64,000 nt of DNA, from contig NC_083344.1 of NCBI RefSeq assembly GCF_019175385.1, positions 4,812,965 to 4,876,964 of the forward strand, given 5' to 3'. The stretch comes from Lycium barbarum (Eukaryota; Streptophyta; Magnoliopsida; Solanales; Solanaceae). The notes under the pieces are model-generated. The model ran no database searches and was not told the DNA's origin. It saw nothing but the letters and a program-made list of their open reading frames with translations. Shown piece by piece: positions 1-11,854 of this stretch (its first letter is position 1; the number at the start of each line of letters is the position of its first letter). Made by a program: the position numbers and the translations under genes.

Positions 1-2478
1 TAATTCTTGCTAAAAGTTTTTTTTTTTTTGTTTAACTCCTTCAGTTGTTAGGCAAAATTTAAGAGAGATTTGAATCACCATGTGAGCCATAAGGCCACAC
101 GTGATTTATCCTCAACATCGGATTCTATTTTTGAAGCACCATGCATCAACATTTAGATAATTAATAGGGGATGGGAATTTATTGATAGATGAATTTATAT
201 TTAAGGGCTCACCAATTTGGGCATAACATATTAGCTCATCCAAAAATTAACTGAGTCAATTAAGTAAAACTTAAGTGGGCTAGCCACTTTTTATACTAAT
301 ATTTGTAGTTTGGTCGCCGTTTGAGATGTAATTGAAAATGATTACTTTTTATTATGAAAATAAAATTTGAATCGAAAATACCTTTTAGCTAAAATAGGAA
401 GAAACTTCATTATAGTAATATGTTGGAATTAGAACCTTTTATAAGTAAACACATCATGTTGGAATTGTCCATTTCAAGTTTGTCCATTGTCCCTATATAC
501 CCTACCATCCTTAATTCCCAGCACCTAATTGACTCAAATTTACCATTATTTTCACCCATACACAACAACATATCAGATCGGTCATTCAAATTCCAACACA
601 TTATGTTGAGTTAATTTACTTTAAAACATTTCGAATTTCAGTATGTTGTGATGAAATCCCATGTCTATAGGAAATTTCAAACTCAAACATAGGGTGATGA
701 AATATAGTTGTAAAAACTTCTAATGCTAACACGCGTTGCTAGAATCTTTTTCGTATTTTTTTTATAGGGGTATGTTTATTCAAAGATTTGTTTCTCATTA
801 AAGATTAGCTAAATATTGATTAGTTTTTTGAGATGATGACTAATTTTATTTGCCCATTTCTCGAGTAGTCTGTGTAATCGAAATTGACTCATAAAAAGAT
901 TATCAACACATAGAAAAATACATATTTTGAATTTACTTGCTTAGATATAGTCATGATAAATAAAATAAAAAAGGTTTTTGCTTGTTGAAACACATAATAA
1001 AGAACATATAAATATATAAAATATAATTTTAAGTTGGACGAGTTCGAAATATTCAAATTTTGTCCAAATTAACACATCCAACCAGAATTTAGGCAGGTTA
1101 TGACTTATAAGTTATGACTCAATCCCTTATTAATTTATCGTTTTAATCTATTCATATTAGTCAAATCCACCTATTTGACAGCCTTAGCTCGGATACACTA
1201 CAGTCTGCAGGTTTTGTTCCGTAATCCGATACATCCAGAGTTAAATTTAAATCAATTATGCTGTGAAAATGTTTAATTATAAATTAAAGATCAGATCATT
1301 AAATGCATGTCTATACTTTCTTACATTATTATATCATCCACATAGGGTTGACAATGACCATATATGATGATTCATAGTTTCATTTTGGCTCACCTGAAAG
1401 CTATTACATATTTTTATTTAACTATCTGGTATTAGGAATTCACTTTCTAATATAGATTTGCGCATTGTAGGACTCATTTAAGACAAAAGACTCTTTTTTA
1501 AAAAAAAAATCATTCTTAGAGATCGAACTCAAGATTTAAAACTAATGAATATCTTTTTTTTAACCATTTCATATCTAAAATCCAAGAATCTAAAGGCTAT
1601 GAGAATCACTAAGTAGTAACTTCAGATTCATTAATTATGATTTAACATTTGCCTAATGGCCTTGCTGTTGTTTATATAAATATGTTGGTATTATAAGATT
1701 ATCAATCAATCAGATCATTTGACTAAATCCGGAGCCGAGCCGAGCGACGACGACGACGGCGCGAGGGGAGACCCTCTTCTTGATCCTTTAGCAACAAGGA
1801 GTGTTTGTACTTTGAAGTAGGAGAACTTTTCTTTCCACCACCTGTAAGAGACAAATGCTTATTTCATAAAGCAAGAGGGAATAACTCATTTTCCCTCCAC
1901 TTCTTTTCCCTCTATTTCCCATTCAACCTATCAACTAGACCCAACACCAAGTACCTCTTATAGTATCAACTTTAGGTCCTTTGTTTTTCATTAATAATTG
2001 TCGACCAGTCTATTGCTGGCTGCATCTAGAGTTGCCTTCTACTGTTTATTTTTGTATTTTTCTTTTATTTAGGGTAGTTTCCGCCAATTCTTTATAATTA
2101 TACTATTTTCAAGATTAAGGATCTACCCTCTGTTCAAGGGAATCAAAAACCTAGATGCTAAAATGAGATTAAGCAAAATGGTTAAGTCGTATCTTCCGTC
2201 GACCTTCAGATGCATCGATCTGTAGGTGTAATAATATTGGTAGTTGATAGTATTAAAGGGAATGGGAAAAAATCCAAAATCACATTGAAGGAAGTCATTC
2301 ATAGAGAACTATTCACCGGTCGCAAAATAAGTGTTACTTTAGCTCTTTTCATGCCCATTAAGAAAAACAATATTACAAAGTATGGTTTAATGTTCGGGCT
2401 AAAATACATATATTTATCCATTGTTTGCCTCACATTTTAATACTTTTAATCATCTTTTGAGTATTAATTATTGTGGTT
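1..2478. other. intergenic, no gene seen
   Basis: AT-rich DNA with many stops in all frames. The short open frames at 410-614 on both strands are low-complexity and match no family I recognise. The only compositional break is a GC-rich patch at about 1730-1775 containing a GAC/GCC run, discussed as a finding. I see no promoter-gene pair here. Confidence 0.6.
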
Positions 2479-3792
2479 TGTGCTTAATATTATACTTTAC
2501 TATATAGGAATAAAGCGGTGTAAAGATGAAGAGATTTAGAGCAAAATTAAATAAAATGCGGGAGAAAAAAGAAAAGAAGTGGAGCGGAGTGTTACACATT
2601 CACGTTGACGGCTTGTAATTGGACAATTAGTGTGGTAATGATTAGAGGTGAAGGTTTCTAATGGAATACCTAGCACCAAAATATTTGTCTACGTGGAAAG
2701 TTTTAGGAATGACAATGTGCACTATGAGTTTGTTTACGTGGAGCCAAGTGAAGAAAAAAAAAGCAATTAAATTGAACATGCAGCAAAGTGGCCGAGAAAG
2801 GAGAAGCACTGGAACCAGGCGGTGCGCGAGACTTATTTTCGGTTGTTTTCCTTCTCCGATTTGGATTTGGTTTTTTAAAGCCCAAGTCTTTTAGCACTCT
2901 ATAAATATATATTCTATACGGTTTTTACATAAATTGGGATAACTTGAAACCCTTAGTTCAGAACTTTGGACCTAGAGAGAGTTTGAAGCTACCGTGGAGG
3001 TCGTAGTTACAGGGTTTTACCTTCACTTCTCTGTAGTACTTATTTTGACATTTTTATTCGGATGATTTGTTGTTTTTCCTCCATGTCTATGTGGAGCTAA
3101 ACTCTTTAGTTGTAGGGTTTTGATGCTAGCATGAAAGTTGACATTTGATTATCGTTTATATCTATTGATTTTCCATCTTTGGGTTATTTATTTATTCTTG
3201 GTCTTAATTGTTTGATTATTTGACAAAATAGTTGAACACTATCTGTGGTGCGTGAATTGGACTTGAGAAAGGGAATTCACGTACGTAATAGGAATAAATA
3301 TAGTTTGTTCGATATTATCGTTTTGCTACTGAGGATAGAGATATACCCTTTAGTCCTACTTGGTTGAATACGGAGAAATAAATGCGTTCTTGTTACCTCT
3401 GGCGACCATAGAGATATAGACGTTATAATAGCATCTACAGGCTTGTGAGTAGTTCGAGAGAATATCATAAAGTTACAATTAACCCATCAACTAGTAACCC
3501 ATAAGTAGAACGATTTGAAGACTCAACTGGATTGTTAGTGGTCATAGCCCTAGATCTATTTCTTCTCCAATAAAAATCCGCTCTTTCTTGGTTGAAGTTC
3601 ATTATCTGTTTTATTTTATTTTTAGTTAGTTAACAATTATATCTTGAGATTTTACTTCTTGTTTAGATAATTAGCATTAGGTTAATTTAGTTGACAGTTA
3701 ACCATAAGTCCTTCTGGGTACGATATCTGAAATTAAAAATCCTATATTACTTGTACGACCGCGTATACTTGCGTGTGCGTTTGGGAGCAACA
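2479..3792 (+). mobile_element. solo LTR, Gypsy type (possibly Athila/Tat-like), 1.3 kb
   Basis: The segment starts TGTGCTTAATATT and ends GGGAGCAACA, so it has TG...CA ends. It is flanked by a perfect 5-bp target-site duplication, TGGTT at 2474-2478 and 3793-3797. No PBS, PPT or coding sequence lies next to it, so this is a solo LTR left by recombination between the two LTRs of a full element. A TATA box lies at 2900-2907, about 420 bp in, as expected for a U3/R border on the plus strand. The 3' end (GCGTATACTTGCGTGTGC) resembles Athila/Tat LTR ends, which is recognition by eye only. Confidence 0.8.
2900..2907 (+). promoter_or_regulatory. TATA box of solo LTR
   Basis: TATAAATA inside the 2479-3792 solo LTR, followed by further TATA-rich sequence. 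It marks the likely retroelement promoter and sets the plus-strand orientation. No host gene starts downstream within 2 kb. Confidence 0.5.
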
Positions 3793-3957
3793 TGGTTTAC
3801 TAAGTTAACCTTCTTTTTTAGATGTTTTTTGAGTATCGAGCAATATTAAAGAAGACTAATTCTTTAATGTTAAAGGCATAGTTGAAACACCTGCCAACTT
3901 TGATCTTGAATTCCTAAAGTGACACTTAATTTGGAATAAGTATTTTAAGCCAAGGCG

Positions 3958-4049
3958 ACACTTATTTTGAAACGGATAGAACGTATACAATATGGTGAAA
4001 TCCACACTTATTTTGAAACGGATAGAACGTATACAATATGGTGAAATCC
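3958..4049. repeat. 46-bp tandem duplication, two copies
   Basis: A 46-bp unit starting ACACTTATTTTGAAACGG occurs twice head to tail at 3958-4003 and 4004-4049 with no differences that I can see. The unit resembles the end of a Stowaway-type MITE, so it may be a duplicated MITE fragment. Confidence 0.85.
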
Positions 4050-4349
4050 AATCTGATCTAGTAAAAGTTAAGGCAAAATAGAAGAAAAAGATCTACATAA
4101 GGGATACCAATATTAGTTAGAATATCTTATTTGTATGCTTACTTTATGTCCAATGTTCGTTAGGAATCTTTAGTCTCTCAGAGAGACTTATATGCAATAG
4201 AAAATGTATAGAATTTATGGTGCTAGAGAAACTACCTTTTCATAATATTAAAAATGGAATAAATTGAATGTAGCATATATAGCCTGACTCATCTTTGCTT
4301 GAGACTTGGAAAGCTCTCCAAAAACATACAAAAGCTTTAGGCATGTCAT

Positions 4350-4590
4350 AACAAGGCCTTCAAATTTGGCCTCAACTGGCAAGTGTGCCCCCTAATTTTG
4401 GGTGTGCACAAGTAGACATCTCAACTCGTCTCTGCTTTATCAGTTGAACACTTCAACTTATAAAAATGATGATCTAGACACCTTCAAAATTTATATGTCA
4501 CGCCAGCATTTATGTTTACTTGTTCAATTTTATACAAGTTGAGGTGCTTACTTGTGCACAACTTGCGAATTGAGATCAAATTTGATGATC
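4350..4590. mobile_element. inverted-repeat MITE-like element
   Basis: Arms at 4403-4426 and 4537-4560 are near-perfect inverted repeats (TGTGCACAAGTAGACATCTC against its complement). Outer flanks at about 4354-4380 and 4565-4590 also pair loosely around CAAATTTG. This is a common foldback or MITE-like structure in Solanaceae. I could not identify a target-site duplication, so the ends are approximate. Confidence 0.5.
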
Positions 4591-4935
4591 TGTTTATGGA
4601 TTATGCCTAAACTTTATATGTATCGAATTTATATACACGATAGTTATTCTTGGATTCAGTAGAGCGAGAATCCAATGCTTAGGAATGTGCCGGGGTGACT
4701 CTTTTAAGAAATTAATATCAAGTAAAGTAATAGTTGACTCTTCACACTTACCCCATCTTAACTTTCATTAAAAAATCTGGTCAATAAAATAATCAAAAAC
4801 TATTGGCTTCTCCCTTCCTCCCCTCTGTTTAAACAGAGCATAATTAAAAAGAGGAAAGAAAATAAATAAGAGTGGGTCGGTCGTGGGCAGTGTGGTGGTA
4901 TTTGAATATATTTTTTAATCTTGAGAAACTTTAAC

Positions 4936-4943
4936 TATATATA
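4936..4943 (+). promoter_or_regulatory. TATA box for DUF688-like gene
   Basis: TATATATA about 165 bp upstream of the chosen ATG at 5108. Transcription would start near 4965-4975, leaving a short CT-rich 5' UTR. A (CA)n stretch follows directly. Confidence 0.5.
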
Positions 4944-5107
4944 CACACACTTCATTTTTGTCCAAAAGCAACTTTTGTTTTCTCTAAGAAACTACAAAAT
5001 ACTTGCTCCTCAAATCACCTAAACCCCAAAGACCTTATCTCCTCTTTGATCTCCAAATCTTCTTTATTCCCATATATATAATCTTACAAAGTTTGAGACT
5101 AGGAAAA

Positions 5108-5599
5108 ATGCAAAATCCCAAAACTACAATAGATCTTCCCAAAATCAAGCTAGTCAAAAAGAAATCAGATGAAAAGTTATATGAAGAGAAAGAGTCACAT
5201 CCACAAAATGATCAATTTTTGCCTAGAAAATCACTCTCTTCAATGAAAAAGTCCAATAATATTGAAGTCTATTATGGGAATGCACCATTGGCTGTTCCAT
5301 TTAAGTGGGAAACTCAACCAGGAACACCAAAAGTTAAGTTTCTTGAAACCCCACTTCCTCCTCTAACACCTCCACCATCATATCTTGAGAAAAAGAAGAA
5401 AAATGCCACAAAAAAGCAAACAAAGGGAAAATTCTTACAAAGGCTATTTTTCCTTCCTAAACTAACTATGAGAAAATGTCAGCTACAACCATCTCCTACT
5501 AGTTCTTCGTCATCGTCGTTGTCCTCGTCGTCATTTTCATCACCACCTAGGTGTTGGTCATATTCTGTTCCTGCATCTCCATGCAGAGTCAAAATCTAG
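5108..5599 (+). CDS. small basic DUF688-like protein, 163 aa
   Basis: Single-exon gene for a short protein of unknown biochemical role. The recognisable part is residues 63-75 (VPFKWETQPGTPK), the signature of plant proteins annotated DUF688 or hydroxyproline-rich-like, preceded by GNAPLA. A Pro/Leu-rich segment, a Lys-rich segment (about residues 96-115), a Ser run (about 131-150) and a C-terminal WSYSVPASP motif follow. The open frame extends 35 codons upstream to a TTG at 5003, but the first ATG is at 5108, right after an A-rich context, and a TATA box sits about 165 bp further up. No signal peptide or membrane helix is seen within the chosen protein. Family members are typically small and basic, and some are longer, so this may be a short paralogue. 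Function is unassigned. Confidence 0.75.
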   Translation: MQNPKTTIDLPKIKLVKKKSDEKLYEEKESHPQNDQFLPRKSLSSMKKSNNIEVYYGNAPLAVPFKWETQPGTPKVKFLETPLPPLTPPPSYLEKKKKNATKKQTKGKFLQRLFFLPKLTMRKCQLQPSPTSSSSSSLSSSSFSSPPRCWSYSVPASPCRVKI

Positions 5600-6060
5600 T
5601 ATCTAGAATAAGTGAATTCAGAATGTACGTGTCTTATTGTATTGTCAGAACTCAATTGAATTAATGAGTTCAGTTGAACGTACAGAATTCACCTAGATCC
5701 AAGACCAAGATTGTCATGATTTGACTCGAGGTTTGGAGGATGGTATGTTATCAAGTAATGACCAAGATTAGTTGCATGAAAACATGTGTTTGTATCATTT
5801 TTGGGATTAGAATATATGTGTAACTTTCGCAAAATTGTATGATTATGAAAGGAAATTAAGAAGTTGATTATGCAATTTGGTCGGTGATTGCATTTAATTA
5901 GCTGTGTTGATTGTATCAAAAGAGCAGAAATAGGCAATTTGTCCTTGTTTCAAAATGTTGGTTAGGAAAAAGTGTGAAAGCAAAAAACTTAGTGCTGAAG
6001 TGAAAAGAATTTAAATAGTTTGATAGGGTTAAGAAAAGGTTACAATATAAGTGTAAGTTA
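5600..6060. other. 3' flank of DUF688-like gene
   Basis: AT-rich 3' UTR and intergenic sequence. An open frame on the minus strand at 5689-5937 is a shadow with no recognisable motif. I see no other gene. Confidence 0.5.
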
Positions 6061-6317
6061 CTCCCTCCGCCCCAGCATATTTGTCACATTTTGCTTTTTG
6101 AGAATCAATTTGACTAATTTTCGGAGCTAAATTAGGTTAGATTAATTCAAACTTTTAAAATTACAATTTAAATATTAAAGATTATATGAAAAATACTATA
6201 AATTGCAACTCTTTTCACATTAATATGGTGAAAAAATACATCTTAAAATATTGATCAAAGTTTATATCATTGACCCTTGAGAAATGAAACACGACAAGTA
6301 TGTCGGAACGGAGGGAA
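6061..6317. mobile_element. Stowaway-type MITE, 257 bp
   Basis: Ends are CTCCCTCCGCCCC on the left and GGAACGGAGGGAA on the right, the classic Tc1/mariner Stowaway terminal inverted repeat. A TA dinucleotide flanks each side (6059-6060 and 6318-6319). The interior is AT-rich and non-coding. Confidence 0.85.
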
Positions 6318-8666
6318 TAATAGGTTTTTGCATGTTATTAGTACTTATTACTCTTCATGTTACCATATCAAGATTGATATTGTCGTATTGAGTGTTACTT
6401 ATTGTAGTAGATCAACTTAACTCGATACTAGTAAAAAGAGATTATGTTGTGCATAGAACATAAATTCAAAAGGTGAAAATATATCTTTGTTACTCGTTGT
6501 AAGTGTTCGATTTTAATTTGAGGCAACCAACAAGAGCTTTGGGACTTTATTTATGGCTTTAAGGGAGGTTTAGCCTAGCCCTAAGCCTTTTCGGAATAGA
6601 ATGCTTCTTTAATAGAGCTTCAAGCAAGAAGGAGGAAGGCTCTCTTTTCGCCAATGGATCACTTAGACGGAAAATGCTTCGCGCTATCTTACATACGATG
6701 ATTTAAATCACCAAAAAGGAATTTCAGTAGTGTCGTACGGTCAAAAGACAATGTCATTAAAGGACATAATATAGGATTGCTCACCTGCGTGATGACATTG
6801 AAGATTTCCGTGAGAGGGTGAATGTAATTCAGCTCGAACAAAATGAGAGGGAGAATTTCATTCGGCTCGTTTCTATTTTGATTTTAGAGCAAATAGTTTT
6901 CAGATTCTACACACGATTCAATAAGTATGGCGATCATGTGAAATACAACGAACCAAATTCCTCATGTGCTTTTTCCCTATAATAATTCAGCATCCTTTAT
7001 GTAAAGTTTAATTTACTTTCTATGAATTCCGTCTCTGGTAAGACGAAAGCATCTTAGAAAGGTTTGACTTCTATTTCTTTTGTGACTGAGAATAGATATA
7101 AATCCCTATTTAGATATATAATGACTTCTCAATTGATTAATAGGTCATAATAATCAAACCCCTAAGTTCCGTTTTACTTCTTTTGGTGACCTAAATCCTT
7201 GATGAGACGAATCGTCGAACTTTTAAGCATTTTGTCTTGAGTTTGGATACAATTAATTAATGATACGTGATATTACTAAAAACTTAATTATAGCTAGTCT
7301 GGTGACAGTGAGGGAAGTTTTTCATACAATAAATGTGAGTTCGATATTTTATACGCTTTTTTACGTATGGATTGTTCATCTTCACTTGTTGATGTAGGTT
7401 GACTAACCGAAACACGTCAAATTATTTTGTGTTCATTGGTATATTTCTTTTTTATTGTTTGATTTATCGTCTTTTGAAATATACTTGATTAATTTATGCG
7501 CGACACATGATTATTTCAATCCTAACACCATTCTCGATCGTTCTCCTTTTCTCTTCTCCTCTCCTTTAAAAAAAAGGGACTGAGAATTGGGATCAGAATA
7601 TAGATGGTGCATCTGATGTTGACTTAAATGAAGCATGTGTAAAGAAGAAATATATAGACGAGAAACGGAGAAAGCAGTGAGATTCTTCGGATTCTTCTAT
7701 ATTGTTTTTAAATAGGCATTTAAAAACAACCTATTTCTGTCTGTCAGTCACTGTCTAACTTGCTGTGTTTCATAAATTCTCATCACATGAAACAACATGC
7801 CCCAATGTGCACTCTATTATTGTCACGTCTCAAGTTTTCATGGTTCTCCGTTGCATGTTCTTTAATTAGAATTGATCAACAAAATTGAGTGAGTCAAATT
7901 CATAACTAAATCAATAGATTTGAAGTATTACATTACACTCATAGTTAACTACTTTATGAAAATGAGTGCGGATCTAGTATCAAATATCAATACTCATGCT
8001 ATTTTTGAAAAAGATAAGAGTCTGAATATAAGGTTGTCTTTCTAAGTTTATTACTATTGACGTGTTTGTTAAACACCTAAAGTGTTTATGAGCCAAAAAT
8101 CAATCAAAAACACAAGTTAGTCGGTCACTCCTGACTTATGACTTTTCAGCTTATAAACACTTTTAGTTTGACCAAATCTTTTACTATTTTATCTCTAATA
8201 TGATTTCTAATTTCTAAAACACTCTTCCCAAAATAGAATCCCTAACTCCATCATTCCATTTTATCATTTGTTATTCTCCTTATATAGATACATTAGAATG
8301 ACTCATATGTCCTTAAATTATTTGAAAAATTAGTTTATAAAATCAGTTTGACCACCAAAAATTGTTTTTCGCTACTTAATGCTTAGCAACTACTTTCAAT
8401 AAACTATTCTATACAAGTTGAAAGCAGAACTGGATTTTACCCTCTCATGTGGAGACAGACTTACAGGTTCCTAAATACAGCAATAGATCACCCTCCCATA
8501 CTCCACAATTACCGTGAGCCCAATACAGTAAAACACAACATAACCAGCTATTCGAAGTACGTGGGGTTCACATGGCGTAGCTACTGAGGGAGACACATTT
8601 TGGAGTGAACCACGTGTATTTATTTACCTTTCTTTTCGCAAAGACTATCAGTTCCTGCTTGTAATA
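6318..8666. other. intergenic, no gene seen
   Basis: No supported gene. About 8045-8415 has the look of a degraded MITE (AAGTGTTTATGAGCC inverted against CAGCTTATAAACACTT), without a confirmed target-site duplication. About 6540-6700 is less AT-rich than its surroundings and reads like non-coding transferred or transposon-derived sequence, without a decisive match. Confidence 0.4.
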
Positions 8667-8934
8667 TTCCCTCCTTTTCATAATAAGTGATTTTTTAGAC
8701 TCTTGCTCACCCCTTAACAAATTGCTCACTATTAAAAAATTAGGAGTGTTTTTTTACTAACTTATCCCTAATCAAGTTTTACTACTTTGCAGAAAAAGAA
8801 AAGGTAGTTAATGAATTTTGACTATTTAAATAAAGATAATCTTGAAAGAATCTGTCCAAAGTTTTCTTGAAATCCTAAAACACCTTGAAAAATATTGAAA
8901 AACCTAAAAAATCACTTATTATGAAATGGGGAAG
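8667..8934. mobile_element. Stowaway-like MITE, 268 bp
   Basis: Inverted termini of about 35 bp: TTCCCTCCTTTTCATAATAA on the left pairs with TTATTATGAAATGGGGAAG on the right, and the pairing continues inward through AGTGATTTTTTAG. TA flanks both sides (8665-8666, 8935-8936). Non-coding interior. Confidence 0.75.
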
Positions 8935-9533
8935 TAAGTCTTAAGTTATTTCCGCTTTTAATAACTCTTAATTTATGCTTTAAATTCAATGTTTTTCTTC
9001 AGGAAAAAAAATGGTGTTGCAGATATATATATCCGGTCTGGCTACAAAATCCTAAAATTAAGTTGTGGCTCCCTTACCATCCAAATTCTACAGTAATTTT
9101 AATGAAAGTTATAGCCTTTAATACGAACTATACTCTTTGGTTGCTTTTATAATTTTTATCAGTTCCATTGATTATTCTATTCTTAAAACTAAACGAATCT
9201 TTATTCGATTATTATACGTAAATCGTAATGCCATGTACATTAAGTTGTTGGAAAGATGGTCGCTACAAAACAGACTGCAGGTTGAATGTATAGGAGACGC
9301 GCTTTTGAATGAAAAAGAAAAATCTTCGAGAAGTGAGAGAAGGAATCATAAAAGAAATAGCTTGTGTCTCACAACCGAGAAAAAATAGGTTTGGTTTTGG
9401 GTCTGCGATGAATAGATTCAAGAGGTGAGAGAATTAAGGATACCGACCAGAAAGACCAATCCAATCCACAAGAGTGTACCAGAAAATACTGCTAGAATCC
9501 GTTACTTGACTGAAACTAGGTCTTGTGGAATCA

Positions 9534-10841
9534 TATCAAATATTTGACGATACATTTTGTACCTTGCTAAAAAACCGATCCTAGTTGTGGGTAGTATATA
9601 GAAGTCGGATTTGGAATTTGAATATTTTTTGTATCAATGATTTGGTGAATTATCAATGATTTATTCTTAGACTTGTAAGATTTTCTAAATGATTAAGAGA
9701 TTAAAAAAAAAATCACTTAAAAGGACCCTCCCCGCAGTATGCCCTTCCTTGAATTATTTGGTCATTTATTTTGAGGCTTAGATGTGGTCAAAACCTTAGC
9801 TTTTTCATGAATGAACTCAATTTGTTCTACACCCACCTTTATAGAGTAAAATACGATTATCATTTTTATCTTTTGAAAAAAAAAAAACTGACTTTAATGC
9901 ATTAACTAAAAAAATGTGATGACAATAAAATATTCTAGTTCTAGCAATTACAGCAAATCTACTATATAGGATTACCTTCAAATGGAAGAATTTTCACTTG
10001 AAAATACGACTTTGAAGGTTTGATACTATTAATCAAGGCACACAATCTTTCAACTCTCTCAAGAGAATATCCATAATAAATAGTTAGCTACCTCCAAAGG
10101 AAAATTAAAAAAAAATCTATTTATGCTAGGACTGGTATTTGCGCTTACAATGATCCAAATATCCTAAGTTAATCTTAAGGAACTAAGTATCAAATATTTG
10201 ACGATACATTTTGTACCTTGCTAAAAAACCGATCCTAGTTGTGGGTAGTATATAGAAGTCGGATTTGGAATTTGAATATTTTTTGTATCAATGATTTGGT
10301 GAATTATCAATGATTTATTCTTAGACTTGTAAGATTTTCTAAATGATTAAGAGATTAAAAAAAAAATCACTTAAAAGGACCCTCCCCGCAGTATGCCCTT
10401 CCTTGAATTATTTGGTCATTTATTTTGAGGCTTAGATGTGGTCAAAACCTTAGCTTTTTCATGAATGAACTCAATTTGTTCTACACCCACCTTTATAGAG
10501 TAAAATACGATTATCATTTTTATCTTTTGAAAAAAAAAAAACTGACTTTAATGCATTAACTAAAAAAATGTGATGACAATAAAATATTCTAGTTCTAGCA
10601 ATTACAGCAAATCTACTATATAGGATTACCTTCAAATGGAAGAATTTTCACTTGAAAATACGACTTTGAAGGTTTGATACTATTAATCAAGGCACACAAT
10701 CTTTCAACTCTCTCAAGAGAATATCCATAATAAATAGTTAGCTACCTCCAAAGGAAAATTAAAAAAAAATCTATTTATGCTAGGACTGGTATTTGCGCTT
10801 ACAATGATCCAAATATCCTAAGTTAATCTTAAGGAACTAAG
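9534..10841. repeat. 654-bp tandem duplication, two visually identical copies
   Basis: Copy 1 is 9534-10187 and copy 2 is 10188-10841. Both start TATCAAATATTTGACG and end TTAAGGAACTAAG. Reading them side by side I see no mismatch, including the A-runs. The junctions share only the dinucleotide TA. The unit contains no coding frame or terminal inverted repeats. Confidence 0.9.
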
Positions 10842-11285
10842 TAGCCAGATGACTAAGCTAATTTTGAATGTAATCGCTAAATTACAAAAGATACGCAGTC
10901 TTCAATTGATGATCAAATTACATGGGTAGCCGCCTGATTACGAAAGGAGCCTTCAATTAAAGTCAAAAGTCCATGATGATTATCTTGATCAACATCACCT
11001 ACAAAAAAAACATAAATTTTTTAACGGCGTTGACATAAGCTATGGATATTATGATGCATAATTTATGTCCAATGTATAAGTTCGATTTTAAAGGACAAAA
11101 ATTAAAAACCAGCCCATTTGAAGAATAAAAATTAAAGACCCGCATAAAATAGTCACAAAATTGCAAATAACCCAAAAAATAAACTATACTGGTAATATCG
11201 CCACATGATCTTATTGGATTAACAGCTGATGTTTTAAGTTGGAGCTTTGGGCATTGATATATGTCATTTATAGGGAAACAAATTG
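10842..11285. other. intergenic with a MULE-like half repeat
   Basis: No gene. About 11010-11170 contains the AAGGACAAAAATTAAA and CAGCCCATTTGAAG signature of the repeats at 35524-35830 and 41577-42480, so it is probably one degraded arm of that family. Confidence 0.4.
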
Positions 11286-11403
11286 CAGACTAGTAACAAT
11301 GCTAAGCACACACAAAAGAACCAAAAGCTCAGTTTTTTTTTTTTTTTTTTTTTAAAACTATAGAAATTTAGTGTAACAGATATTTAATTCATTGAAAATA
11401 CAG
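11286..11403. repeat. about 115-bp repeat, unit 1 (unit 2 follows the Copia element)
   Basis: Sequence beginning CAGACTAGTAACAATGC, with a long poly-T and then AAATTTAGTGTAA, recurs at 23021-23130 immediately after the Copia right LTR. The two units were probably a head-to-tail duplication before the Copia insertion, because unit 2 would start CAG at 11401-11403 and then ACTAG. Confidence 0.7.
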
Positions 11404-11408
11404 AATAG

Positions 11409-11749
11409 TGTAGAATAATAAAAGAATGCACAAATGTATAGTTCGTATACAACTGGTATACATAAACTATTATGAGTATAACTAACTATCCAAAAGTCAG
11501 TTATACACCAGTTTCCCTCCAAAAGTGGTTACGAGTTAGTAGATTAGTTTAGCAAGGTTAGTAGACTATATAAAATGTATTCTATCACTTTGTAACACAA
11601 TTCAATCAATACAATCTACTAGAAATGTTCTCTCTACTCTTGTTCATCATTTATTTTTCTGCAATTTACTCAATTGTTTTCTAATCAATTGATCTCCATT
11701 CGTGTATTGTTATTCTAGTTCATTTTAATGTTTTGCACCATTAATTTCA
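11409..11749 (+). repeat. Copia left LTR, 341 bp
   Basis: Starts TGTAGAATAATAAAAG and ends CACCATTAATTTCA. A TATA-like CTATATAAAATG at about 11567-11578 would serve as its promoter. Confidence 0.9.
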
Positions 11750-11761
11750 TGGTATCAGAGC
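11750..11761 (+). promoter_or_regulatory. Copia primer binding site
   Basis: TGGTATCAGAGC, directly after the left LTR, is complementary to the 3' end of initiator tRNA-Met, the usual primer of plant Copia elements. Confidence 0.9.
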
Positions 11762-11854
11762 TTCAATCGAAGTTAGAAGATTATTTTCTTGAGTTTCTAT
11801 GATCGATTCTTGGAGTTGGCAGTGTTCTTGAGAGAACTTCACCTCAGAAAAAAA

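Noticed and set aside
6540..6700. Possible organelle-derived insert (less AT-rich block)
   Set aside because: I could not match it to a named mitochondrial or plastid gene, and no border is visible.
9137..9388. 83-codon plus-strand frame
   Set aside because: Opens with a non-ATG codon, has AT-driven composition and no motif.
11750..11761. tRNA-like TGGTATCAGAGC motifs (also 52067, 62990)
   Set aside because: These are retrotransposon primer binding sites, not tRNA genes; no cloverleaf surrounds them.
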